A stretch of 64,000 bases of DNA from Rhodococcoides fascians NBRC 12155 = LMG 3623 (lineage in GTDB: Bacteria > Actinomycetota > Actinomycetes > Mycobacteriales > Mycobacteriaceae): the NCBI RefSeq assembly GCF_001894785.1, contig NZ_BCWW01000002.1:1-64000 (forward strand). Direction: 5' to 3'. A program made the position numbers and the translations under genes. The notes beneath the pieces are model-generated. The model searched no databases and was not told where the DNA came from. It saw only the letters and a program-made list of their open reading frames with translations. Shown here piece by piece: positions 9,220 through 17,938 of this stretch (position 1 is the first letter of the stretch; every line of letters begins with the position of its first letter).

Positions 9220-10799
9220 ACAGCCTGAGCGGCACAGTGGCATTGCTGCGGTTGTATCTACGCCGCGACCGACTCGTGTTGCCGATCTGGGTCGTTCTGC
9301 TCGGAGCGCTCCCGCTGCTGTACGCGGTCAGCTTCGAGGGGCTGTATCCGACGGCGGCAGACCGTCGAGCGTTCTATCTCAGCACCGAGGCAGTGCCGGC
9401 GCAAGCGGCTCTCGTAGGGCCGATCTTCGGTAGCGACCTCGGTGCCCTGGTGTCGTGGCGCGCCGGACTGATGCTGACCCTCGTTCCGTTGGCGGCGATC
9501 CTCACTGTCGTTCGGCATACCCGCGGTGAGGAGGACGCGGGTCGTGTCGAGCTGGTCGGGTCGACTGCAGTGGGCAGATTTGCAGGGTTGACAGCGGCCG
9601 TGCTCCTGGCGGGCGGCGGTGTGATGGCGACGGGAATGCTGACGTCCGTCTCGCTGTGGGCGTTCGGTCTGCCGGTGGCCGGGAGCGTCGCGTTCGGTGC
9701 CTCGATCGTCGTCGTCGGTGCGGTGTTCGTCGGCTGCGCGGGGCTGGCAGCACAGGTGGCGTCCGGGGCTCGCGCGGATCGCGGCTATGCCCTCGGCGTG
9801 TTGGCCGCAGCGTTCGTTCTCAGAGCGATCGGCGACATCGGTTCGGGAACCCTGTCGTGGTTCTCGCCGATCGGGTGGTCGGCGCAGGTGCCACCGTTCG
9901 CCGACGAACGGTGGTGGCCGCTGTTGCTGTCGCTGGCGACCGCGACGGTGTTCGTCGCCGCAGCGTTCGTGGCAGCGAATCGACGCGATCTCGGCAGTGG
10001 TCTGCGGGCCGAACGCCGCGGCCGGGTGGCTGCCGTTCCGTCACTGTCCGGTCCCGTCGCCCTCGCGTGGCGACTGTCCCGCGGAACCACCGTCGTCTGG
10101 ACCGTCGGCCTCGCCCTGTTCGGTATCGCGATCGGATCGTCGACGGACGGCATCGGCGATCAACTCGGCAGCAGCGCCGCCATCAGCGACGCACTGGGCA
10201 AGTTCGGCGGCACCACGATCCAACAGTCGTTCATCGCCGTCGTGCTGAGCATGGTCGGCATCATGGTGGCGGCCTATTCCTCGTCGGCCGTGCTACGTCT
10301 GCACAGCGAGGAAGAGTCGGGTCTGGCCGAGATCGTGCTGGCCACCGGTATCTCGCGCCCTCGGTGGGCGGCGGGGTATCTACTCTTCGCCGTCCTCGGC
10401 CCGGCGTGGCTACTGCTGGTCGTCGGCCTCACCATCGGGCTGACGTACGGGTCGGCAACCGGCGACATGTCGCGCGAACTGCCGTCCGCCGTGGTCGGCG
10501 CTCTGGCTCAGCTCCCGGCCGTGTGGGTGGTGACGGCCATCGGCGTGGCATTGTTCGGCGCTGTCCCTCGATTCGCAACCGTCGTGTGGGCCGTCCTCGG
10601 CGGCTTCGTTGCCCTAGGGCAGATCGGGGCGGTAGTTGGGCTGCCCCAATGGTTGCAAGACATCTCGCCGTTCACCCACCTGCCCAAGCTGCCAGGTGGG
10701 GAGTTCTCGGTGGTGCCCTTGCTGTGGCTCGTCGCTGTCGCCGCCGCCGCAGGCGGTGCCGGAAGCATCGCGCTGCGTCGACGGGACGTCCGCGGCTGA
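9216..10799 (+). CDS. ABC exporter permease, polyketide/antibiotic exporter (TnrB3-like)
   Basis: Large membrane protein of 527 residues with roughly twelve hydrophobic spans by eye, twice the size of a common ABC-2 permease. It starts [15 protein letters not shown] and has the [11 protein letters not shown] loop near residue 100 typical of the tetronasin-exporter-like family. Start at 9216 overlaps the ATPase stop by ATGA. The TetR-ATPase-permease gene set is a common self-regulated efflux unit. It converges on the DUF4190 gene with 16 bp between stops. Confidence 0.85.
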   Translation: MNSLSGTVALLRLYLRRDRLVLPIWVVLLGALPLLYAVSFEGLYPTAADRRAFYLSTEAVPAQAALVGPIFGSDLGALVSWRAGLMLTLVPLAAILTVVRHTRGEEDAGRVELVGSTAVGRFAGLTAAVLLAGGGVMATGMLTSVSLWAFGLPVAGSVAFGASIVVVGAVFVGCAGLAAQVASGARADRGYALGVLAAAFVLRAIGDIGSGTLSWFSPIGWSAQVPPFADERWWPLLLSLATATVFVAAAFVAANRRDLGSGLRAERRGRVAAVPSLSGPVALAWRLSRGTTVVWTVGLALFGIAIGSSTDGIGDQLGSSAAISDALGKFGGTTIQQSFIAVVLSMVGIMVAAYSSSAVLRLHSEEESGLAEIVLATGISRPRWAAGYLLFAVLGPAWLLLVVGLTIGLTYGSATGDMSRELPSAVVGALAQLPAVWVVTAIGVALFGAVPRFATVVWAVLGGFVALGQIGAVVGLPQWLQDISPFTHLPKLPGGEFSVVPLLWLVAVAAAAGGAGSIALRRRDVRG

Positions 10800-10815
10800 A
10801 TGAGTCGGCCGCGAC

Positions 10816-11304
10816 TCAGTTCGGTGTCGAGTCGTCGTACTGGTTCTCGACGTTCTGCTTGAATTCGTCGGCGCATTGCTGTTGCGCTGCAGTATCGCTG
10901 CCTGCGTTGGTCATGCAGTCGGTGAAGTCCTGTCCACCGACTGCGTTGAACAGGCCGACGCCGACGACGACGAGAACGATCGACAAAGCCGCCGCCACGA
11001 AACCGAGGATGATCGCGATGAGAGACACGGTGCCGTTGGTGGCGACGCGCTTCTTGTACCTCGACCGACCGATGAAGCCGAGGACGATCGCGATCAGGCC
11101 GAGAACAATGCCGCCGACGATCGTCCAGGAGAACAACACGCCGAGAATCGCGAGAACCAGAGCCACTGTGCCGATGGTGTTCTTCGGCGCTACCGGCTGT
11201 TGCTCGTATCCACCCTGCTGATATCCACCCTGCTGATATCCGCCCTGCTGGGGGTACTCGCCGGGTGAAGGATAGTTTCCGGGCGGGGGATAGTCATTCG
11301 ACAC
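10816..11304 (-). CDS. DUF4190-type two-helix membrane protein with Tyr/Gln-rich N-terminus
   Basis: Predicted 162-residue membrane protein. The first 45 residues are rich in Pro, Gly, Tyr and Gln with repeated GGYQQ units. Two hydrophobic segments with a basic loop (GRSRYKKR) between them follow, as in DUF4190 proteins, and a C-terminal acidic tail contains two cysteines. The GTG start at 11304 is supported by GGAGG eight bases upstream. Function is unknown; such proteins are common in Actinobacteria and some have been linked to envelope processes, but nothing in the context fixes a role. Confidence 0.75.
   Translation of the reverse strand: MSNDYPPPGNYPSPGEYPQQGGYQQGGYQQGGYEQQPVAPKNTIGTVALVLAILGVLFSWTIVGGIVLGLIAIVLGFIGRSRYKKRVATNGTVSLIAIILGFVAAALSIVLVVVGVGLFNAVGGQDFTDCMTNAGSDTAAQQQCADEFKQNVENQYDDSTPN
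11207..11251. repeat. Three 15-bp tandem repeats inside the DUF4190 gene
   Basis: TATCCACCCTGCTGA occurs twice (11207-11221, 11222-11236) and a third time with two changes (11237-11251). Read on the minus strand they encode GGYQQ units. The array is in frame, so copy-number change would alter the protein tail length without breaking it. Confidence 0.85.
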
Positions 11305-11415
11305 GTCTGATACCTCCGAGATCGGCGATCGTGAACGCTCGGAGTGTATGCAGATCTCTGTCGTGCGCGCAGACGCCACGTGCCCCCGTGATCAACTTGT
11401 CATCGAGCGTGCCTG

Positions 11416-12180
11416 TCAGCCGCCCAGTCGCGAGTGCATCTCCCAGATCAGGATCTCGGCTGGCTCCGAGGCCGTAATTCGCTGTCCGCCAGTGGAACTC
11501 ATGCGTACCGCGTCACCCTCGTACAGTTCTCCGACACCCTCCATCGAGACGGTGCCGCGGACCACGAACACGTGCACGAACGGTGCGTCGGGAACGGTCA
11601 CGGTCGAATCCGGTGTCAGTCGCGCAGCGTGCAACGCGGCCGACTTCTGGCCGATGCCGATGGCCGCCTGACCACGGTGTCGGTTCATTCCCGACGCGAC
11701 GGTGACGAGTCCGCCGCGCAGCAGTTCGTCGTCGATCTCGAGTTGCTCGTAGCCCGGTGCGGTGCCGGGACTGTCGGGTATCACCCACATCTGTACGAAG
11801 CGGACGGGTTCGGTGTGCCGATTGCCGTCGATACTCCAGGAGTCGTTCTTCTCCGAGTGCATGATGCCTTCGCCCGCACTCATCCGTTGCGCCAGTCCGG
11901 GATAGATGATGCCGGAGTGCCCGATCGAATCCTGATGCACCAGAGAGCCCTGCACCACCCACGTGATGATCTCCGTGTCGCGGTGCGGATGCGTTTCGAA
12001 TCCCTGCCCGGCAGTGACGATGTCGTCGTTGTTCACCAACAACAGGCCGTGGTGGGTGTTCTCGGGGTCGTAGTGCTGACCGAAAGAGAACGAGTGCTTC
12101 GAGTCGAGCCAGGACACACGGGTTTTCAGTCGATCACCGGCACGATGCACGTCGATGTGGGCGGTCAGTGGAGCGGACAT
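11416..12180 (-). CDS. Pirin-family bicupin protein
   Basis: Protein of 254 residues. The N-terminal cupin carries the metal ligands expected for pirins: His64 and His66 in HPHRDTE, then His108 and Glu110 in MHSEKN. Some family members (YhhW) oxidise quercetin; others act as redox-sensitive cofactors. The physiological role here is unknown. The start at 12180 gives a normal pirin N-terminus and has GTGGGG just upstream; a longer frame is not typical. It is divergent from the maltokinase gene with 156 bp between starts. Confidence 0.9.
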   Translation of the reverse strand: MSAPLTAHIDVHRAGDRLKTRVSWLDSKHSFSFGQHYDPENTHHGLLLVNNDDIVTAGQGFETHPHRDTEIITWVVQGSLVHQDSIGHSGIIYPGLAQRMSAGEGIMHSEKNDSWSIDGNRHTEPVRFVQMWVIPDSPGTAPGYEQLEIDDELLRGGLVTVASGMNRHRGQAAIGIGQKSAALHAARLTPDSTVTVPDAPFVHVFVVRGTVSMEGVGELYEGDAVRMSSTGGQRITASEPAEILIWEMHSRLGG

Positions 12181-12336
12181 GTCCCCACTGTACGAGCATG
12201 TCGATGCACCGGCGTACGACCTGCATAACGTTCGGGTGTCTTTGCCGCCGGGGTGTGACGGCGGCCCCGAGTGGGTAGGTTCGGACACGGTACGGTCACA
12301 CGCTCTGCAACTCCCCGAAGGCGGCGAGAGATACTC

Positions 12337-13722
12337 ATGGTCGGTTCCAGCTCGAGCGCGGCACACGCTGTTCGACACCTGCTCGAGGACGCACTGGTGT
12401 CGTGGTTGCCAGGTCAACGATGGTTCGGCGCAAAGGGTTCGACGGTGGGTGCCGTACGGATCGTCGCTCGGGACGTACTGCACGACGAGCCGCATTTCGC
12501 CGCCGAGCACCTGCTCGTCGAGGTGGACCTCGTCCAAGACGGCACGTCGGTGACCCAGACCTATCAGGTGCCCCTCGGTTTCCGCACCGAGGTACCCGAG
12601 GAACTACGCCCGTGGCTGTTGCCGGTGCCCGGTGAGGTGGCAGTGTTCGACGGGTTACGTGATCCGGAGATCATCGCCCTGTACGGTGATGCGTTCTCCG
12701 ATGAGAACCCTACGGGCAGTATCGAATTCAAGGTCGTCGACGGTTCGAGCGTGCCGCAGGGCATGCGCGGTCGGGTTCTGGGTGCAGAGCAGTCCAACAC
12801 GTCGGTGATCCTCGGTGATCTGCTGCTGCTCAAGCTGTTTCGTCAGGTACCGCCCGGAATCAGTCCGGACGTCGAGTTGCACCGTGCGCTGGCCGAGGCC
12901 GGCAGCGTCAACGTGGCACCGCTGCGAGGGTGGCTCGAAGCGCAGGTCGGCGGTGAGACCACCACGCTGGGGATGATCCAGGACTTCGCCGCGAATTCTG
13001 CCGAGGGATGGACCACTGCGCTGGCCAGCGTGCGCGAGGTGTTCGATTCCCCCGACACACCGATCGAGGATTTGTCCGCCGATTTCGCTCCCCACGCGTA
13101 TCGACTCGGCGCTGCCGTCGCGCAGGTACACCACGACCTGGCCTCGGTCTTGGGGACCGCCGAACGGTCCGTGGAATCGACGGCCGTCGAAGAGATCCTC
13201 GAGCGCATCTCCGGAGTAGCGCGAGTGGTTCCGGAGATCGCCCAGTACATCCCCGCCGCGACGGCCCTGATCTCACGGGCCGAGGCGTCGAGCAGTACCA
13301 CCGTCCAACGCATTCACGGCGATCTGCATCTGGGGCAGGTATTGGGGACCCCCGAACGGTGGCTGCTCATCGATTTCGAGGGAGAGCCGGCCAAGACGCT
13401 GGACGAGCGCAGACAAATGGACAGTGCTTTGCGCGACGTCGCGGGAATGCTGCGGTCGTTCGACTATGCCGCCAACCACCTCCTCGTCGACCTGCCGGAG
13501 GACCCGGCTAGACGGGAACGCGCCGAGCAGTGGGCTGCGCGGAGCATCACGGCCTTCTTCGATGGGTACGCATCGGTGGCCGGCCACGATCCACGCGACG
13601 AAGCCGATCTGCTGCGCGCATACGAACTGGACAAAGCGGTCTACGAGGTTCTGTACGAAGCGCGCAATCGACCGACCTGGCTGTCTCTGCCGATGCGCGC
13701 GGTCGAACGGTTGGTCAGCTGA
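12337..13722 (+). CDS. mak: Maltokinase-like aminoglycoside-phosphotransferase-fold kinase
   Basis: Kinase of 461 residues, close to the 455 of mycobacterial maltokinase. The N-terminus has LPGQRWFGAKG (24-34), typical of actinobacterial maltokinases. The catalytic loop HGDLHLGQ is at 327-334 and the metal-binding IDFEGEP at 345-351. Maltokinase makes maltose 1-phosphate for GlgE-dependent glucan synthesis. The gene usually follows treS; no treS is in this window, so the substrate could differ. Some actinobacterial homologues phosphorylate glucosamine, and that remains an alternative. The start is set by GGCGAGAG upstream of 12337. Confidence 0.82.
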   Translation: MVGSSSSAAHAVRHLLEDALVSWLPGQRWFGAKGSTVGAVRIVARDVLHDEPHFAAEHLLVEVDLVQDGTSVTQTYQVPLGFRTEVPEELRPWLLPVPGEVAVFDGLRDPEIIALYGDAFSDENPTGSIEFKVVDGSSVPQGMRGRVLGAEQSNTSVILGDLLLLKLFRQVPPGISPDVELHRALAEAGSVNVAPLRGWLEAQVGGETTTLGMIQDFAANSAEGWTTALASVREVFDSPDTPIEDLSADFAPHAYRLGAAVAQVHHDLASVLGTAERSVESTAVEEILERISGVARVVPEIAQYIPAATALISRAEASSSTTVQRIHGDLHLGQVLGTPERWLLIDFEGEPAKTLDERRQMDSALRDVAGMLRSFDYAANHLLVDLPEDPARRERAEQWAARSITAFFDGYASVAGHDPRDEADLLRAYELDKAVYEVLYEARNRPTWLSLPMRAVERLVS

Positions 13723-13805
13723 CGGCCGGGAAACGGGCTGTAGGGGCGGGCGTGGACCGGCCCGTCTACGACAAGTACCGTATTGCCTGACACGGGAGGC
13801 AGGAC

Positions 13806-13973
13806 ATGAACGGTATTTTGGCAATTTTCGGCATCGCGGTGGTAGTCATCACCATCGTCGTGGTGGTCGTGCTCGTCGCGGTGTTGTTCGTCGCGTCGAT
13901 CAAGCCCGACAAGCTGAACATCGACCTCGGTCGCAAGAAGCGTGAACGGGAAGAAAGTTCCTCGAAGGTCTGA
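13806..13973 (+). CDS. Small single-pass membrane protein (55 residues)
   Basis: An ATG at 13806, preceded by GGGAGG at a good distance, opens a 55-residue frame ending at 13973. Residues 4-32 are a strongly hydrophobic Ile/Val helix. A charged tail follows (KPDKLNIDLGRKKRERE), so the likely topology is a short outside N-terminus and a basic cytoplasmic tail. Ribosome site, codon use and amphipathic design make it a credible gene. It is 83 bp downstream of the kinase and may be co-transcribed with it. Family and function are not recognised. Confidence 0.7.
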   Translation: MNGILAIFGIAVVVITIVVVVVLVAVLFVASIKPDKLNIDLGRKKREREESSSKV

Positions 13974-14026
13974 GACCTCGGTCACCTCTGGCACCGATTC
14001 GCGCAGACGCGGAGTTGTATCGATTC

Positions 14027-14046
14027 GAAGCGTCGGTCGACGCTTC
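14027..14046 (+). terminator. Hairpin in the leader of the GtrA gene
   Basis: GAAGCGTC (14027-14034) and GACGCTTC (14039-14046) form a perfect 8-bp stem with a GGTC loop. It lies 53 bases after the small membrane protein gene and 22 bases before the GtrA start. There is no T-run, so it may be an actinobacterial-type terminator or a leader structure; the sequence cannot decide. Confidence 0.45.
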
Positions 14047-14068
14047 CGGTTCTACAACTGGAGACCTC

Positions 14069-14545
14069 GTGAGCACAGCACTGTCAGCGCCTACGGAGCC
14101 CGACTGCAGGGCGCGCCTGTTCGGTGAGACTGTGCCGGCCCAGTTCGCTCGTTTCGTGATCGTCGGGGTATCGAGCAACGGCGTCTATGCACTGCTGTTC
14201 GTCGCTCTCGCGTCGTTCGGGTCTTTCCCCGCCAATCTTGCGGGAGCGTCGGCGAGCACCGTTCTCGCCAACGAGTTGCACCGTCGCCACACCTTCCACG
14301 CCGCCGACCGCGTCGGCTGGTTCCAGACCCAGTGGGAAGCGGGAGGACTCGCCCTGATCGGGCTGGGTCTGAGTACCGCCGCGCTGGCCGCAGTCCACCT
14401 CCTTGTTCCCGCCGCCGCCACGTACGTGCAAGTTCTGGCTGTGATCGCCGTCAGCGGTCTGGTCGGTGCCGCTCGATTCCTCGCCCTTCGCGGATGGGTA
14501 TTCCGTTCGCCGAGCCTCCCCGGGATGGAAGCGGCTCACTCGTGA
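14069..14545 (+). CDS. GtrA-like membrane protein
   Basis: Four-span membrane protein of 158 residues in the GtrA family (motifs RFVIVGVSSNGVYALL and ANELHRRHTFH). GtrA relatives help flip or use polyprenyl-linked sugars for cell-surface glycans, but many actinobacterial members are uncharacterised. The GTG start at 14069 is preceded by GGAGA six bases away. A TTG at 14015 would extend the protein through the hairpin at 14027-14046 and is disfavoured. Confidence 0.82.
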   Translation: MSTALSAPTEPDCRARLFGETVPAQFARFVIVGVSSNGVYALLFVALASFGSFPANLAGASASTVLANELHRRHTFHAADRVGWFQTQWEAGGLALIGLGLSTAALAAVHLLVPAAATYVQVLAVIAVSGLVGAARFLALRGWVFRSPSLPGMEAAHS

Positions 14546-14675
14546 TGCTGTGACAGAGCACGACCGGTCTCGAAGATCGGTTGCTACCTGTAACAGAGTT
14601 TCGGCGAGGCTTCGTGATAGTCGCCCGTATCGACCTAGGCTCGTGAGCTGACGTCAATGCGAGGAGGCATGTCGA

Positions 14676-15632
14676 ATGGCCAGGGATCTGACACAGCTCG
14701 AGCTTCTGCAGGAGCTGGTGCCCACTGCCGAGGACAATGTGAACCGTCATATTTCGATGGCGCGCGAATGGCATCCCCACGACTACGTGCCGTGGGACGA
14801 AGGCCGCAACTTCGCCGCGCTCGGCGGCACGGACTACGACCCGGAGCAGTCCAAGCTCTCCGACGTCGCGCAGGCCGCGATGATCACCAACCTGCTCACC
14901 GAGGACAATCTGCCGTCCTACCACCGTGAGATCGCCGAGAACTTCTCCCAGGACGGTGCCTGGGGAACCTGGGTCGGCCGGTGGACCGCCGAGGAGAACC
15001 GCCACGGCATCGTCATGCGCGACTACCTCGTCGTCACCCGCGGTGTCGATCCCGTCGCCCTCGAAGAAGCCCGCATGATTCACATGACCAACGGGTACGC
15101 GTCGCCCGCCGGCGCAGGGGTCGGTCTGTTGCACTCGGTCGCGTACGTGACGTTCCAGGAACTGGCGACCCGCGTCTCGCACCGCAACACCGGCAAGGTC
15201 TGTGACGACCCGATCGCCGACCGCATGCTCCAGCGCATCGCCGCCGACGAGAACCTGCACATGATCTTCTACCGCAACATCACCGGCGCAGCGATGGACA
15301 TCTCGCCGGATCAGACGTTGCAGGCCGTCTCGGACATCGTGACGAACTTCGTCATGCCCGGTGCCGGCATGCCGAACTTCCGCCGCAACGGTGTGTTGAT
15401 GGCCAAGCACGGCATCTACGACCTGCGTCAGCACCTCGAAGACGTCGTCTGGCCCGTGCTGCGCAAATGGCAGGTCTTCGAGCGCAACGACTTCACCGCA
15501 CGCGGTGAGAACAAGCGTGAAGAACTCGCCGCGTTCCTCGAAGACCTCGAACGTCAGGCCACCAAGTTCGAGGAGATGCGAGATCGCTCGCTGGCCCGCG
15601 AACGGGCCAAGGCCGAGGCGCGCGCGTCCTGA
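14676..15632 (+). CDS. Acyl-ACP desaturase, DesA family
   Basis: Soluble di-iron desaturase of 318 residues. Iron ligands are visible as E76 (EDN), E107-x-x-H110 (EENRH), E162 and E192-x-x-H195 (DENLH). The sequence resembles mycobacterial DesA1/DesA2, which introduce double bases into long-chain acyl-ACP, including mycolic-acid precursors. GAGGAGG lies just before the ATG. The stop is followed after eight bases by a perfect palindrome (copy C). Confidence 0.92.
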   Translation: MARDLTQLELLQELVPTAEDNVNRHISMAREWHPHDYVPWDEGRNFAALGGTDYDPEQSKLSDVAQAAMITNLLTEDNLPSYHREIAENFSQDGAWGTWVGRWTAEENRHGIVMRDYLVVTRGVDPVALEEARMIHMTNGYASPAGAGVGLLHSVAYVTFQELATRVSHRNTGKVCDDPIADRMLQRIAADENLHMIFYRNITGAAMDISPDQTLQAVSDIVTNFVMPGAGMPNFRRNGVLMAKHGIYDLRQHLEDVVWPVLRKWQVFERNDFTARGENKREELAAFLEDLERQATKFEEMRDRSLARERAKAEARAS

Positions 15633-15640
15633 GGTGACCC

Positions 15641-15684
15641 ATGTGAGCGGAACTTCGTAGTCTGCTACGAAGTTCCGCTCACAT
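15641..15684. repeat. Intergenic palindromic repeat (copy C), perfect 20-bp stem
   Basis: The left arm ATGTGAGCGGAACTTCGTAG (15641-15660) is the exact reverse complement of 15665-15684, with loop TCTG. It lies eight bases after the desaturase stop and ten before the next start codon. Arms and loop are shared with copies A, B, D and E. No T-run follows. Confidence 0.9.
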
Positions 15685-15694
15685 AGGGTGTGGT

Positions 15695-16399
15695 GTGAAC
15701 GAATTCTGGGACCGCATTTCCGCGGTGAGTCCTGATCCACCCGTGTGGATCGTCCAAGTGGCTGCCCTGGCGGCGCTCGTCATCGTCGTGTTGCCGCAGA
15801 CCTGGCGGATTGCACGCAACGTGGTGACCATCGCGCACGAGGGTGCGCATCTGTTCGTCGCGTTGATCACCGGGCGTCAGTTGATGGGTCTTCGGCTGCA
15901 TTCGGATACTTCCGGCGTCGCGATCTCCAAGGGCAAGCCCACCGGTCTCGGTGTCATCGCCATGACTTTTGCGGGCTACGTCGGGCCGTCGCTTCTCGGA
16001 CTCGGAGCCGCTCTGGTACTGGGTACACAGCGAGCGTCGGCCGTGCTGTGGATCGGCATCATCTCGATTGCGTTGATGCTGTTGATGATTCGAAATATCT
16101 ACGGACTGCTGTCTCTCGTCACCGTCGGTGGGCTGCTGTTCGTCGTGTCCTGGTGGGGTACCGGGGAACAACAGGTCGCTGCGGCGTACTTCATCACGTT
16201 CTTCCTGCTGATCGCCGGTCCGCGCCCCGTTCTCGAACTGCAGAAATCCCGAAGCGCCGGACGGGCGCGGGACTCCGACGCCGATCAACTGGCTCGGCTC
16301 ACATTCCTGCCCGGCATCGTCTGGGTCGGACTGTTTCTCGTCGTCACCGTCGGCGCACTCGCACTGGGGGCGTGGAGAATCCTGGTTCCGGTGCAGTGA
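15695..16399 (+). CDS. M50-type membrane metalloprotease-like protein
   Basis: Membrane protein of 234 residues with about six spans. HEGAH (His48-His52) lies in an early membrane helix and fits the zinc-site HExxH of the M50B peptidase group; the third ligand is not obvious. Such proteins act as intramembrane proteases or are degenerate relatives. The GTG start at 15695 has only AGGGTG as a weak ribosome site, and that sequence abuts the palindromic repeat, so the 5' end is the least certain part. Confidence 0.75.
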   Translation: MNEFWDRISAVSPDPPVWIVQVAALAALVIVVLPQTWRIARNVVTIAHEGAHLFVALITGRQLMGLRLHSDTSGVAISKGKPTGLGVIAMTFAGYVGPSLLGLGAALVLGTQRASAVLWIGIISIALMLLMIRNIYGLLSLVTVGGLLFVVSWWGTGEQQVAAAYFITFFLLIAGPRPVLELQKSRSAGRARDSDADQLARLTFLPGIVWVGLFLVVTVGALALGAWRILVPVQ

Positions 16400-16418
16400 C
16401 GGCGGCATGGATGAGGCG

Positions 16419-17822
16419 CTAGAACACCACCCACAGCAGCGACGCGAGGGCGAAGATAGCCAGTCCCAGTGTCGTTTCCATGACCGTCCAGGTCTTGAGG
16501 GTGGTTTTTTCGTCCATGCCGAAGAAGCGGCTGACGAGCCAGAAGCCGGAGTCGTTGACGTGGGAGAGCACGGTGGCTCCGGCGGCCAGTGCGAACACCA
16601 ACAGCGCGATCTTGAAATTGCTCAGATCGAGCTCGGCGACCTGGACCGAGATCAGCCCGGCGGTGGTGGTCAAGGCGACGGTGGCCGAACCCTGCGCCAC
16701 GCGTAGCGCGGTGGCGATCAGGAAGGCCTGCAACAGGATCGGCAGTCCGAGATCGGACAACGAGGCGGTCAGAGACTGGCCGATGCCACTGGCCCGAAGT
16801 ACTCCGCCGAACATGCCGCCGGCACCGGTGATCAGGATGATCGAGCAGATCGGACCGAGGGCCTGGTCCATGTACTTGGCACCGTCGGCGACGGGGAATC
16901 GTCCGGGCGCGAGGATGAACAGGGCCAACAGCAAGGTGATGAGCAGCGCGATGGGCGTCTGCCCGATGAGAGTCAGGGCCGCTGCCCAGGTCTCGTCTCC
17001 GGTCAGCACACCCGAGGTGGTCAGAGTGTTGACCACGGTGTTGAGCGAGATCAGTACGAGCGGTGTCAACAGAATGAACAGCACCGCACCGAACTTGGGG
17101 GCCGGGTCGCGGAGGCCGGCCATCTCTTTGTCGTGTTCTTCGGAGTTGGCTGCGCCGTCGGCGAAGAGGTCGGCAGGCGCGGTGACGAATCGTTTGCCGA
17201 GCTGGGTACCGACCAGGTAGGAGCCGACGAACCAGGAGACGACTGCGACGGGGACGCCGACGAGAAGCACCGAACCGATATCTCCGCCGAGGAGTTCCGT
17301 GGCGGCGACGGGACCGGGGTGCGGGGGAACGATGGCGTGCATCGCGGCGAACGCGCCTGCGGTCGGCAGTGCGTACAGCAGCACCGACCCGCCGAAACGC
17401 CTGGCAACTGTGAAGATGATCGGTAGGAAGACGACGAGTCCGGCGTCGAAGAAGATGGGGAAGCCGAAGATCAGCGCGGCGACACCGAGGGCGAGCGGTG
17501 CGCGCTTGGCTCCGAATCGGTTGATCAGAGTATCGGCCAATACTTGAGCGCCACCGGTGATTTCGAGCAGTCGGCCGACCATCACGCCCAGGGCGACGAG
17601 TAGAGCGACCGAACCGAGGGTGGAACTGAAGCCCGAGAGCAATGCCGACGGCACGTCTGCCAGTGGGATCCCCGCTGCGACGGCGGTGACGGCGCTGACC
17701 AGAACCAGCGAGACGAAGGCGTGCAGTTTCACCTTCATGATCAGGAACAGCAGAACTGCGACGGCTGCTGCGGCGATCAGGAGTAGGGGAGTCGTCCCGT
17801 ACGCCGGTTCGATCGGATCCAT
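16419..17822 (-). CDS. GntP-family gluconate:H+ symporter
   Basis: Twelve- to fourteen-span permease of 467 residues. Family traits include GxxFGxxxxxSG (GAGGMFGGVLRASGIG), HAIVPPHPGPVAATELLG and the C-terminal NDSGFWLVSRFFGM. GntP transporters take up gluconate and related sugar acids. No gluconate kinase is adjacent, so the substrate is not fixed. Start at 17822 has GAGGT upstream and gives a normal N-terminus. It is divergent from the acyltransferase gene with 116 bp between. Confidence 0.9.
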   Translation of the reverse strand: MDPIEPAYGTTPLLLIAAAAVAVLLFLIMKVKLHAFVSLVLVSAVTAVAAGIPLADVPSALLSGFSSTLGSVALLVALGVMVGRLLEITGGAQVLADTLINRFGAKRAPLALGVAALIFGFPIFFDAGLVVFLPIIFTVARRFGGSVLLYALPTAGAFAAMHAIVPPHPGPVAATELLGGDIGSVLLVGVPVAVVSWFVGSYLVGTQLGKRFVTAPADLFADGAANSEEHDKEMAGLRDPAPKFGAVLFILLTPLVLISLNTVVNTLTTSGVLTGDETWAAALTLIGQTPIALLITLLLALFILAPGRFPVADGAKYMDQALGPICSIILITGAGGMFGGVLRASGIGQSLTASLSDLGLPILLQAFLIATALRVAQGSATVALTTTAGLISVQVAELDLSNFKIALLVFALAAGATVLSHVNDSGFWLVSRFFGMDEKTTLKTWTVMETTLGLAIFALASLLWVVF

Positions 17823-17938
17823 CTGTGTACCTCGTTCACTCGGCTGGAGATTCGACCATAACGGACAGCTCAGTGCCCGCGCGGGGATACCGAGCACGGC
17901 CGTCGGACCTGGAGTTCGTGGTGGAGTACCGTGCGAGT

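Noticed and set aside
11207-11251. CRISPR-like short repeats
   Set aside because: Contiguous 15-bp in-frame tandem repeats without spacers, encoding GGYQQ; not a CRISPR array.
13733-13765. Possible terminator ACGGGC/GCCCGT after the maltokinase gene
   Set aside because: Only a 6-bp stem with a 21-base loop, too weak to call in GC-rich DNA.
14015-14068. TTG start for the GtrA protein
   Set aside because: Lacks a ribosome site and runs through a hairpin; the GTG at 14069 has GGAGA at good spacing.
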